A stretch of DNA of 57,558 bases from Stieleria sedimenti (lineage in GTDB: Bacteria > Planctomycetota > Planctomycetia > Pirellulales > Pirellulaceae), in the NCBI RefSeq assembly GCF_025060895.1, contig NZ_JANZKV010000174.1:1-57558 (forward strand). The letters are read 5' to 3'. Below are positions 26,315-38,300 of this stretch, in pieces (position 1 is the first letter of the stretch; each line of letters starts with the position of its first letter). A program made the translations under genes and the position numbers. The notes beneath the pieces are model-generated. The model was not told the origin of the DNA, ran no database searches, and saw nothing but the letters and a program-made list of their open reading frames with translations.

Positions 26315-29300
26315 ATGAACTCGCCCAGTGCACGCAGGAAGCCGAGTCGCAAACGCAGACGCCACCGACACGCGCTGATGGAAAAGCTGGAACCGAGAAT
26401 GCTGCTGGCGTCGGATTGGCAGAATCCAGCTCGGTCGTTGGACGTGAACAATGACGGCCAGATCAGTTCCATGGATGCGTTGCGGGTGATCAACAAGATC
26501 GCCACATCCGATGGGTCAGGCACGCTTGGTGCACGATCCAACCGACTGCAGAGTTTTTATGACACCAGCGGCGACGGTAGGTTGACCACCGTCGACGCGT
26601 TGCGGGTGATCAACGGACTGGAGCAGACCGGCGATGGATCAATCCGGGGCTCGAGTCCCGAAGCCGAAGGCGATCTTGCCCCGGCCGGATTCACCAGCGT
26701 GATGCTGATGACGCTGCCCGGTGATGACGATCAACTTGTCGATCTATCGGCCCATTTCGAGTTTGTACGCGAAGAGTTCAACGAACTGGGATTCTTCATC
26801 GCCGACGACGCATCGGGGTCGGTCGGCGGATTGTCGCCGGAACACCCCGATTATCCAGAGGCCGTGTTTGCGTCGGCGCATCGCGGAGTGGCCTATTCCA
26901 AGTTTCGCGCCGAACCGTTTACCCAGAGCAACACGTTTCCTGCCGGCCAACACCTCGGGGTCTATGTGTTGCAGCCGTCGGATGATCTGGGAGACTCGGA
27001 CCAGCACTTGAGACTGTTGACCGAATCGATTGCGACCGAGGCCACATCACCACAGATCGGCTGGGAAATGCACGCCAGTCGTTGGCCGGGAATGATGATT
27101 GGCAATCGAGGGTTCGACGATGTCATCATCGACGTCCAAATGCAGGATCCGTATGACAGCTGCACACTGTTTGTCGATGACCTGACGGGATGGCGAACCT
27201 CGCAATCGGGAGGATCGGACGCCGGCCGAGGACGCGTGGTTGCCGACGGCTGCACCGCGGTGCTGACCGAGGGCGACTCGTTTGTCACGACCTTGGAGAC
27301 GACGTTTGTGGTTCCCGCTGGTGCAAGCGAGCTGAGTTTTACCTACAGCGATCTTCAGTTTGACCGCGGGGACAGCCAGTTCATCAACGATGCGTTCGAA
27401 GTCGCACTGGTCGATCGCTTCGGCAACCCACTGATCGCGCCGTACACCGCCACGCGTGACGCGTTTTATAACGTGACGGAGGAACTGGGGGCGGTCGCCG
27501 GGTCAGGGGTTTTGACCGAACCGGTCGACGGTGGCACGAAGGTCCGGGTCGATCTGTCCGGCGTGATCGCTGGTGAAACGGCCAACCTGATCTTTCGTCT
27601 CGCGAACGACGACACCGACACGACGACGAAGGTGCGCATTGTCGACTATCTGATCCCCGGTTACACGGGAGAGAACGTGGATGTGCCGTCAGGCTCGGTG
27701 GCGGTGGGGGACTTTGTTTCGCAACGATCTCGCAGCACGCCCGCACCGCTCTCCATCCCCGACACCACGGTCTCGCCGGATTCCCAGAAGCCGCCGGTCG
27801 TCTCCACGCCGATCGATCACCCGAATTCGTTTGTCTACACCACTGCGGATGACTTTGCATCCGGTGCACTCTTCAACTTGCGGGCCAACCAGAATGCCGG
27901 TTCGATCCAGTTGAACGCGTCCGGTGGGATCGAGATCCTGCCGATCATCTGGATCTCCAATTCCGGCGATGGCACGGTTTCGAAATTCAATACCGAAACG
28001 GGTGAAGAATTGGGACGCTACCGGACCGGCGCCAACAGTGCAACCAATCCGTCGCGGATTGCGGTCACCGGGGATGGCGCGGCTTGGGTCGCCAATCGCG
28101 GTGACAACACCAGCATTCCGTACAACGCCGTCAAAATCCTGCACGACGGATTCATCGACCGCAATGGCAACGGCGTGGTGGACACCAGCTTCGATGCCAA
28201 CGGCGACGGACGCATTTCCGGCAACGAAATGTTGCCCTGGGACGCCAACGGGGACGGCCAACCCGATGACGAACGCATCGCGATGACCATTCACGCGGGG
28301 AGAAATCGGAGCAATCCAGATCAGTGGAACTACGGCGGCGGGGCGCGTGGCATCGCGATCGATGGCAATGGAAAACTGTGGGTCGGATTGCTAAACCGAA
28401 ATCAGTATGAAGTCTTCGACGAAGACAGCGGCGCGTTCGAAAAAATCGTTGCCGTCTCGGGGGCGCCGTACGGATCGGTGATCGATAGCAACGGAATCCT
28501 TTACAGCACGACGGCCAATTCCCGCCAACTGGATCGAATCGATACAAACACGCAATCGTACCTGGGCTCGGTCGACATCGGCCAAACCATGTACGGAATC
28601 ACGCTGGACGAAAACGGCGTCGTTTGGACCTCCGGTTGGCAGGGGTCGTATCTGACACGTTACGATCCGGCCACGGGCGAAATCGATCACTACAACTCGG
28701 CAACGGGTGAATCGAGCGGTGGCGGTGTCGCGGTCGACCACAACGGAGACGTCTGGGCGGCGCACTACGACGGTACCTATTTGTTCAAGTGGGAGTTCGC
28801 AGACGACCGGCGAACGCTCCTTCAAGCCAAAACCGTCGAAACCGGGGCGCATGCCCTCAAGGGTGCCGCCGTCGATGCGGACGGATTCTTCTGGACCACT
28901 TCGTTGAGCAGTCATGCGGCGATCAAAGTCGACCCCGACACGGACCAAGTCGCGTTGTCCGTGCCGACCGGTAACTCGCCGTACAATTACAGCGATTCCA
29001 CCGGCAGCGTCCGGGCCAACTTGCTCCGGGAAGGCACCTGGACCGAAACGATCGATTCGGGGCGAACCCGTACCGTCTGGACCACCGCGCGAGCGATCGC
29101 CGACACTCCCGACGGCAGCGATCTGACGATTCGCGTGAGGGCGTCCGACGATCCGGGTTCGATCGCGTCGTTGCCATGGACGATCACCGAATCGGCTGCG
29201 ACGCTCCAGGACGTTCGCGGGCAATTCCTTGAAGTTCGACTCACGCTCCAGTCCTCCGATCCGGCCGTCGATCCCAGTGTCATCGAATTTGCCGTCGATG

Positions 29301-32300
29301 CCTTGCCGCCGCCGGACATCAGTATCGTGAGCCCGTCGACGGAAGCCGCGATCGAGCCATCGACGATCGTTTTGTCCGGCATCGCGACCGCCGCGACTCC
29401 GTTTTTGAATGTGGACCAGCAGTTCGCCAATTCGATTGCTTACGTCACGGTCAACGGAAAACCGGTCGATGCGCTGGACGCCGGCGGAACGTTTTACACG
29501 CACGTCGATGTCGCCGTCGGCTTGAATGCTTACCAAGTCGAAGCGTTCGATGCGTATGGGCAAAGCCGCTCGGTGACGGTCTCACTGACGGGCCGTGAAC
29601 CGTCGGGAATTGAGTTGGATCGATACAGTGACATCACCGGCAGCTTTTCGGGGGTGTATGGCCGCACGTCGTTCAACGAGGATCAGCGGCAGTTGTATGT
29701 CGACCTGGCCACACGCAACGACGGCGTGTTCGAAAGCCAAGTGCCCCTGTTGGTCGGCGTCCGCAACATCAGCGATCCTTCGGTGTCGGTCGTCGATCCC
29801 GACGGCTATCTGGAAGACGGCACGCCGTACTTCGATTTCAGCGGTGCCGTCGACGACGGGACGCTGGAACCGAACGAAGTGACTGGATCGCCGACGATCG
29901 CGTTTCAAAATCCACTGAAGCATCAGTTTGACTATGAACTGATTTTCCTGGGTAAACTGAACGAACCGCCCGTGATCACGACGATCCCCGGAACCGGAGC
30001 CCCCTACGATCGAACGTATCGTTACAACGTCGACGCGACCGATGCCGATGGCGACACGCTGACGTATGGCTTGACGACCGCGCCGGGCGAGATGACGATC
30101 GATCCGTCGACCGGTTTGATCACCTGGATGCCCACCCAGGGTGACATCGGCCAGCACGATGTTGCCGTTCGCGTCAGCGACGGAAAGGGTGGCGTTGCCA
30201 CACAACGCTACACCATCACGGTTTCCCAAGCACCACCCAACCGCCCACCGGTGATCACCAGCACGCCGGTCACGATTGCCGAGTTGGGTGATCATCCAGG
30301 GATCAACGTTGATCTTCAGCAGAACGACAAGTTCTTTCTGCTCGGCGGTGTGGCCGGACAAACGGTCCCGACACAATTTGACTGGACGATTCGACAGGCT
30401 GCCTTCAACAACGAATTCGGCGTCTATCGAATCGATGACCCACAGGGAACGGTCAATGGATTGTCGCCAGGCGATCCAGGGTATGGGGCCGCCGCACTCG
30501 CTGCCGACAACTCTGTCGTGGTTTTCCGCAGCGGGCTGGGGGCGGGAGCGGTTTCCACCATTGACCTCAGTACGGGACAACTCTACGCCGCTTACATCAT
30601 TCAAAACGGAACAACGCAACAGTACCGAGACGGAAACAGAGCGGCTTTCTTCTCGTACGAACAAGCACACGGCGGTGTGGATCGGCTTCACGCGACGATT
30701 CTTCCCAACGGAAAGACGCAGTTCGCCTGGGAGGATTCGACCGACTTCGACTTTACCGATGTCGTGTACACGATCACGACCGACTCCCTTCAATTGGGAT
30801 TAACGGATCCGTACCAATATGATGTTCAGGCGATCGATCCCGATCGAGACACATTGACCTACGCATTGGTCGAATCGCCCGTTGGCATGCGAATCGATTC
30901 GGCCACCGGCGCGATCGGATGGAATCCCTCGGCCGACCAAATCGGCAATCACGACGTGACGGTCGAGGTCAGCGACGGCAACGGCGGCGTGGCGATTCAA
31001 GAATTTGTCGTTTGCGTTCACCCGAACCCGGAGAACCATCCGCCGACGATCGTGTCAACGCCCAACACGTCGTATGGGATCGCCGGAGTCAACAATCCGG
31101 CCTCGGGCAATACCAATCCCACTCAGCTCTCCGTCCCCTTAGAAATTGGTGGAACGGTTCAATCGAACATCTCGCTGACGTTGTCCGATTCGGGCGGCAA
31201 TCTAGGAACGGCCGACATCGTGTTCGTGGTCGACGAATCGGGGTCGATGGCTGGTGAACAGGCGTGGCTCGGTGACATCATTTCATCGCTGGATCAATCG
31301 CTGGTCGGGGCGGGACTGACCAACAACCGATACGGATTGGTCGGATTCGCCAATTCAGCCCGCGTGCGGCAGTCTGGCGCCGATCGATGGATGTCCGCGA
31401 CCGACTTCGCCACCGCAACCGATTCGCTGAGCACCTCGCGTTCGGGAGCGGAGGACGGATACGACGGAATCGAGTACACGCTGAATAACTATTCGTTCCG
31501 GGACGAAGCGTCGCGGGTCGTGATCTTGGTCACCGACGAGGAACGAACGACGGTCAACGGATCAGTTTCGTTCACGTCCATCGCCGACCGCCTGGAGAAC
31601 GAAAACATCCTGTTTTCGATCGTCGCCAACGCGCGAATGGAAGACTCCAACGACGCACTCGCCTTTGGTGTTGCTGCCGACGGGACCGCCTACGTCAGTG
31701 ACGGCGGAACCGGCTTCACCGTCTCCGATGGCGGCGAGTATGTTCGAAGCGAGCCGGTCGGACGAGGCGACGTGGCCAACATTCGCACCGAATACGTCGA
31801 TTTGGCCTGGGGAGTCGACGGCATCACTTGGGACTTGAACTTCTTGAGAGAAGATGCGGCGGCCGCTGAAGCCTTCACCAACGTGTTCTCCGACGTTTTG
31901 GGTGAAAGCATCATCCGCAACATCCCGATCAACGTCGTCGCCTCCGACACCGATGTCGGCTTTGTCAATCTGACCGGAGTCCAGACCGACATCGCTCCCG
32001 GCCAGATCGTGTCGTTTGACGTCCAATTCGCAACCGGTGCACCATCCCGGTTCGATCTGGCGTTCGTCAACGCGAACACCAACGAAGTCCTCGGGTCGAT
32101 CCCCGTTAACCTGGGCGATGTCTACGAGTACCGGGTGGTCGCAGTCGATCCGGATAATGATGAACTGACCTATCGCCTTCCCGTTGCTCCCGCCGGCATG
32201 ACCGTTGATTCGGCCGGCAGAATCACGTGGACACCCCCGGCCGACCAGAATGGAGCGGTCGATGTGACGGTCGCCGTTTCCGATGGCCGCGGTGGGGTAG

Positions 32301-35300
32301 ACGACCAATCGTTTCAAATTCAGCTCGCCGCACCGGGGTCCGGATCCATTGCCGGAACGATTACATCGGAACCCTACGCGTTTACGGGAATCACCATCGG
32401 CGATGTTGACGGATTCGGCTTTGAAGATCCGTCAGCACTTCTGTCCGCACAAAACGCTCCGGTCGACACCGATGGAAATGGCCTACTACAAGACGGCGAG
32501 TTTTTGCCGGACTTGAACGGCAATCTTGACGTCGCAACCGGATCCGGAGACGAATTTGATAACCGCGACCTCGCAGAACTCGATGGAAAGTCGATCAACG
32601 GATTCGGGTTCGTCGATCGGGGGTCCAGCGGTTCTCAGTGGACCGACATCGCTCTGTCGACAACCTACCAGGGCAACAACTTTCCCGATCCCACCGGTGC
32701 CGGCATCCCGAACGAGCCGACGTTTGAGTTTCGTTTTGAGGTTCCCAAGGAAAGTGTCGCTGAAGGAACGGAGCTTTTCGTGAACGTCGTCTTTGGCGAT
32801 TACGACGTCATCCCGGCGAGCATTGAGGTGATTGTGAACGATGGATCGGGCTCGGCTGGAGAAACCATCGCTGTTCCGCTTTCGGTTCAGCCGGCAAGCG
32901 AAAATGGGTTGATTCAGTCGGCCTCCGCGAGTCTCCAATTCGATCAGGTGTTCAACGACATTGGTACATCATGGAACGGCTACTTGGATGTGCGGTTTGT
33001 CGCCTCCCAGGAACCCTACACTGCGTTTGACTACGTTGAATTAGGCCTGGACTCGGTCACCCAGCAGCCGGATCCCTCTGAAGTGAGCTTGCCGGGTTGG
33101 ACCGTTTTCATCGACTCCAACAACAACACCGTGTTCGATCCCGGCGAACGATTTACTCAGACGGATTCAGAAGGCCACTTTGAATTCCAGAACTTGGCCG
33201 CCGGAGACTACAACGTTCGGCAGGTCATCCAGCAGGGCTGGAGTCCCAGTTTTCCCGCTGACAGCGTCTATACGATTCGCTTGAATTCAGGCCAATCGGC
33301 GACAAACGTCAGTTTTGTCAATTCGGACGTGAGCGGCGGTCTGAATCAGCGGCCGGTCATCACCAGCTCCGCGCTGACGGAGGTAACGCTAGGCGATCTG
33401 TATCGCTATGACGCCGTCGCGATGGATCCGGAAAACGATGCCTTGGAATACCGTTTGCCGCTCGAGCCGGGCGGTATGACGATTCATCCGCAACTCGGTT
33501 CGATCGTTTGGCTGCCGACCGAGGAGCAACTCGGCAGCCACAACGTGCTGGTACAAGTCAGTGACGGTCGGGGCGGATTGACCGTCCAATCGTTCCAGGT
33601 GGTCGTCACCGCGCCGAACGTCGCCCCGGCGATCACGTCCGCTCCAGCTGTGATGGCAACTGCCGGAAAACCTTTCACCCATCGGCTGCGCGCCCAAGAT
33701 GCCGACGGTGATCAGGTGACGTGGCGGCTGAGTGACACCGCTCCGGACGGGATCACCATCTCGCCAGTGGAATTGAGAAATACCGGCGACCAGTTGGTTG
33801 ACGCGTATCAAGAACTCGTGTGGAACGTTCCCGACACCGCAGCGGGATCCGCAGTGACCTTCTCCATCATCGCCGAAGACGGTCGGGGCGGGGCGGACTC
33901 ACAGGACTGGACGTTAAGCATCAACGACGCTTCGGCTATCAATCGGGATCCCGTGATCCATTCATCGCCCCGGCCGACCGCCCGGTTCGGACTCGACTGG
34001 ACGTACGACTTGCAAGCCTCTGATCCTGACGGAGACACACTGACCTATCAATTGATCGATCCGCCCGATGGCATGCAGATCACCGCCGCCGGAATCGTCA
34101 GTTGGACACCACCGTCAAATGCCGCAACCAGCAACGCGATCGAAATCGAGGTTGGCGATGGGCGAGGCGGGGGGGCGACCCAGATGTTCGATCTGACCGT
34201 CGCATCGGTCGACATCAACCAGTCTCCGGAAATCACTTCCGTGCCGCCGACGCATTCGGTCAGCGGCCGGGGCTATCAATACGATGCCATCGCACGCGAT
34301 CCCGACGGAGATCCGGTCACTTGGGAATTGGCCGTCGCGCCTCGTGGCATGTCGATCGATCCGTACACCGGTGTCGTCCGCTGGACTCCCGATGAGTCGC
34401 AGATCGGCAGCCATTTCGTTGAGATCACTGCCACCGATATCCTGGTCGGTCAGGCGACGCAACGATTCAGCATCGACGTCGGATGCAACAACGTCGCTCC
34501 GGCGATCGTTTTGATTCCGCCGACGGTTGGTTACAGCGACCGAGTCTACATCTACGCGGTCGGCGGCCAGGATTTGGGTAACGACCCGCTGACCTGGAAA
34601 CTGCTCGAAGCCCCCGATGGAATGGAGATCAATGAATCGACCGGCGTGATTCGTTGGATGCCGACCGCTGCTCAAACCGACTCGCACGACGTCGTGGTCG
34701 AAGTCAGCGATGGATTCAATACGGGAACGCAAGCGTACACTGTCGTCATCAAGTCGTCCGACGAGCTGGTCGTCCCCGGCGATCCGAGCAAGGGGACCGT
34801 TGGAAATCGCGCCCCGATCATCACCTCGACGCCGGGCTTTGCCGCCGAAGCAGGAACGCTGTACACGTACCAGGTCCGCGGCGTGGATCCCGACGGTGAC
34901 GCGGTGACGTACTCGATCGCCGGCGATCTGCCGGCGACGATGACGATCGACGATGGGGGATTGATCCGTTGGACGCCCAGCGAACAAGACCCGAGCCCGA
35001 CGATTGTGGTGACCGCGACCGACGTCCATGGTGCGACTTCTTCGCAAACCTACTTCCTGTCCGTCGCGGTCAACAGCGCCCCCCAGATCAACTCGACGCC
35101 GATCGACACCGTCGTGCGCGGTGCGACGTACCGTTACACCGTCCGTGCCAGCGATCCCGATGGCGATCCGCTGACCTACCGCTTGAACGAAGATGCCCCC
35201 GATGGCATGACGATCGATCGGTTTGGACGCATCATCTGGCAGACCGCCGACTTTGCCGAAGACACTTCCAATGTGACGGTGTCCGTTTCCGACGATCGAG

Positions 35301-38300
35301 GGAAATCGGCGAGCGAGGCTTGGCAGATTACGTTGCTTGACGACACCATCCCGCCTCAGGTTTCATTCACCATCATTGCCGGAGATCGGACCTTCCAAGG
35401 CGACGGTCAGGTGGATCAGGGCTCCAGTTATACCGTCCGCGTGTTGGCGACCGACAACGTCGGTGTGGTGGACGTCGGCTTGATCGTTGACGGCGCGATG
35501 GTGACTCTCGATGACACCGGCGCGATCGTCCTGACCGGCCAGACCGCCGGCACGGTTGCGTTGGAAGCGTTCGCAATCGACACGGCGGGATTGCGCGGCC
35601 AAAGCGATGGGACGGTCACGATCGTCGATCCGTCTCGGCCAAATCAGCCCGTCGATCCGACCAATCCGGCAACCGTCATTCCTCCGGACCTGCCGCCGCA
35701 TCCGGGATTTGACCCCACCGACAATCAGCCGCCGCAGGTGGTGATCACGTCACCGGAGGTCGGTGAGAACGTGATGGGGCTGGTGACGATCGAAGGCACC
35801 GTCGACGATCCCGAAGATAATCTGTGGTATTACCGCGTGTTTTATGCGCGTGCCGACAAGGTTTCACTGAGCGGGATCAACCTGTCCGATCCCGATTGGG
35901 TGATGATCAATGAAGGGACCGAAGAAGTCCACGACGGCGTGTTGGCGGAGTTCGACAGTTCGGCAGTGTCCAAAGACGGCTACGCGATCGTCGTTGCGGC
36001 TTATGACGTCAACGGTCGGGGCCACGTGCAACCGACGACGGTCAACGTCGAAGGCAACCTGCAGCTCGGCAATTTCCGCTTGGAGTTCACGGATGTGTCG
36101 ATCCCATTGGTGGGAATCCCGATCGCCGTCACGCGCGTTTACGACACCCTCAACGCGGGCGATGAAGGCGACTTCGGCTACGGCTGGAGCCTGGGTGTGC
36201 AAGACGCGAGGATCTTCGAAGCCGGTGCCGTTGGGAAAGGAGGAGCACTCAGTTTTAGCGATGACAAGTTTGTCGAAGATAAGACGAAGGTCTATTTGAC
36301 CAATCCCTCCGGCCAGCGGGTCGGATTCACCTACAACGTGACCGATCTACGGGGCAGTTTCTTCGGATCAACCGGTCGACCGGTCTTCACCCCTGATCCG
36401 GGCGTTTATGACACCCTCACCATCGATCAAACGACCGTCGCGGTCGGCGGGCTTGTCGGCGCGCTGGCCGGCGGCATCAATCCAGACAACTACACGCTCA
36501 CGACCAAGGACGGACTAAAGTACCGCTACAACCAATTCCAAGGCCTGCAATCGATCACCGATCTCAACGGAAACGTCGTCACGTTTACCGACGACGGCAT
36601 TTCGCACTCCAGCGGCGCGTCGCTGGACTTTGTTCGCGATCCGAAAGGTCGCATCACCGAAGTCGTTGAACCGTCCGGTGACAAAATCATCTACCAATAC
36701 GATGTCATCGGTGATCTCCGCAGCGTCACCGATCTGACCGGACTGACCACTTCCTACACCTATCGCGACAATCCGGCCCATTACCTCGACCAGGCTTTCG
36801 ATCCCCAAGGTGACGCCGTTCTGACGGCGGTCTACGAGCAACATCCCGACAGCCGACAGTATGAGTTTAAAGGTGTGGTTGATGCCACCGGGAACCGAAT
36901 CGATGATCGTGATTTTGACGTCGAGTCGAACTCTGCGGTGGTTCGCGATGCCAACGGAAATCCCACGGAGCTGACGTACGATGATCGAGGCAACGTGCTG
37001 GAGGAACAGGATCCACTTGGACGTGTGACCTATCGCGAGTACGGCGATCCGAACAACCCCGATCTCGAGACTCGGATCATTGACCGGTTGGGATTTGTTT
37101 CCGAGCGTGAATATGACAACGACGGAAACATCATTCGTCTCACGGAGCGGGGAACCGAATCCGATCCCTTTGCGGAGCCGATCGTGACGACGTTCACGTA
37201 TGACAACGGCAATCGAGTCAACTCCGTCCAAAATGCGGCCGGTGCCACGACCGCCTTCGACTACGACCCGCGCGGGAATCTGACACGAATCACGAACGCC
37301 GAGGGAAACATGTCGGCGTTCACCTACGATGGCCGGGGACGCAGAACGACGTTTACCGATTTCAACGGCAACACGACGACATTTGATTACACCAATGCCT
37401 GTCCCTGTGGTTCGCCGTCACAGATCACGTACGCGGATGGAAGTTACGAGACCTTCCAGTACAACCGATTCGGTCAAGTCACTCGCGAGGCCTCGTATGA
37501 TGCCGACGGGACACTCGTTGAACAGATGGAAACCAAATACGATTCGTCAACCCGAGTGATTGAGGAGACGACGGGACTGGCAGGGGATCCGAATCATCCG
37601 CCCACCATCGTACGCAAATTTTACGACGATCAACTGCTCGATTGGGAGATCATCGTCAGTCCCGAGTCGATTGACGCAAACGGCAACCTGACCGAATCGC
37701 CGGCGACACCCATCGACGAACGATTCAGCCGGATCACCGACTACGAATACGACCCAAACGATCGGTTGATCCGCCAGACCGATGCCGAAGGCGGCGTCGT
37801 CCAGTACCGCTACGACGCCCACGGCAATCGTGTGCTGCTGCAGGATCCCGTTGGCAACATCACGACATGGGTGTATGACGAACTGAACCGTGTGGTGGAA
37901 GAACGTGATCCGTTTTACTGGGTCGAGCTGGTCGGCGCGGACTTGAGTCTGCAAACGCTTTCCAACGACGAACTGCTCGAACGCATCGCCCCGATCGATC
38001 CCGTCTCGCCCGCCAATCCCTCCGACCCGCGAGATCCACTTTACGACGACCCGAGTGGTGCAGACTGTGCAACCGACACGGCGGCCGAACACGTTCGATT
38101 GACGTGTTATGACGCCGAAGGCAACCAGAGCATGACGATCGATCGCAATGCTCGACGCCGAGAGTTTGAATACGACCACGCCGGCAGTCTTGTCGAAGAA
38201 CGCTGGTACAACGCACCCGATGATGCGACTGATCCGAATGCCTTGGTGGAAACCATTCAATTCAGCTACGACGCGCTCGGCAACATGCTGACGGCGAGCG

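Noticed and set aside
28391-30793. Two long minus-strand ORFs (390 and 403 codons) inside the giant gene
   Set aside because: Antisense shadows of a continuous frame with DUF4114 and propeller domains.
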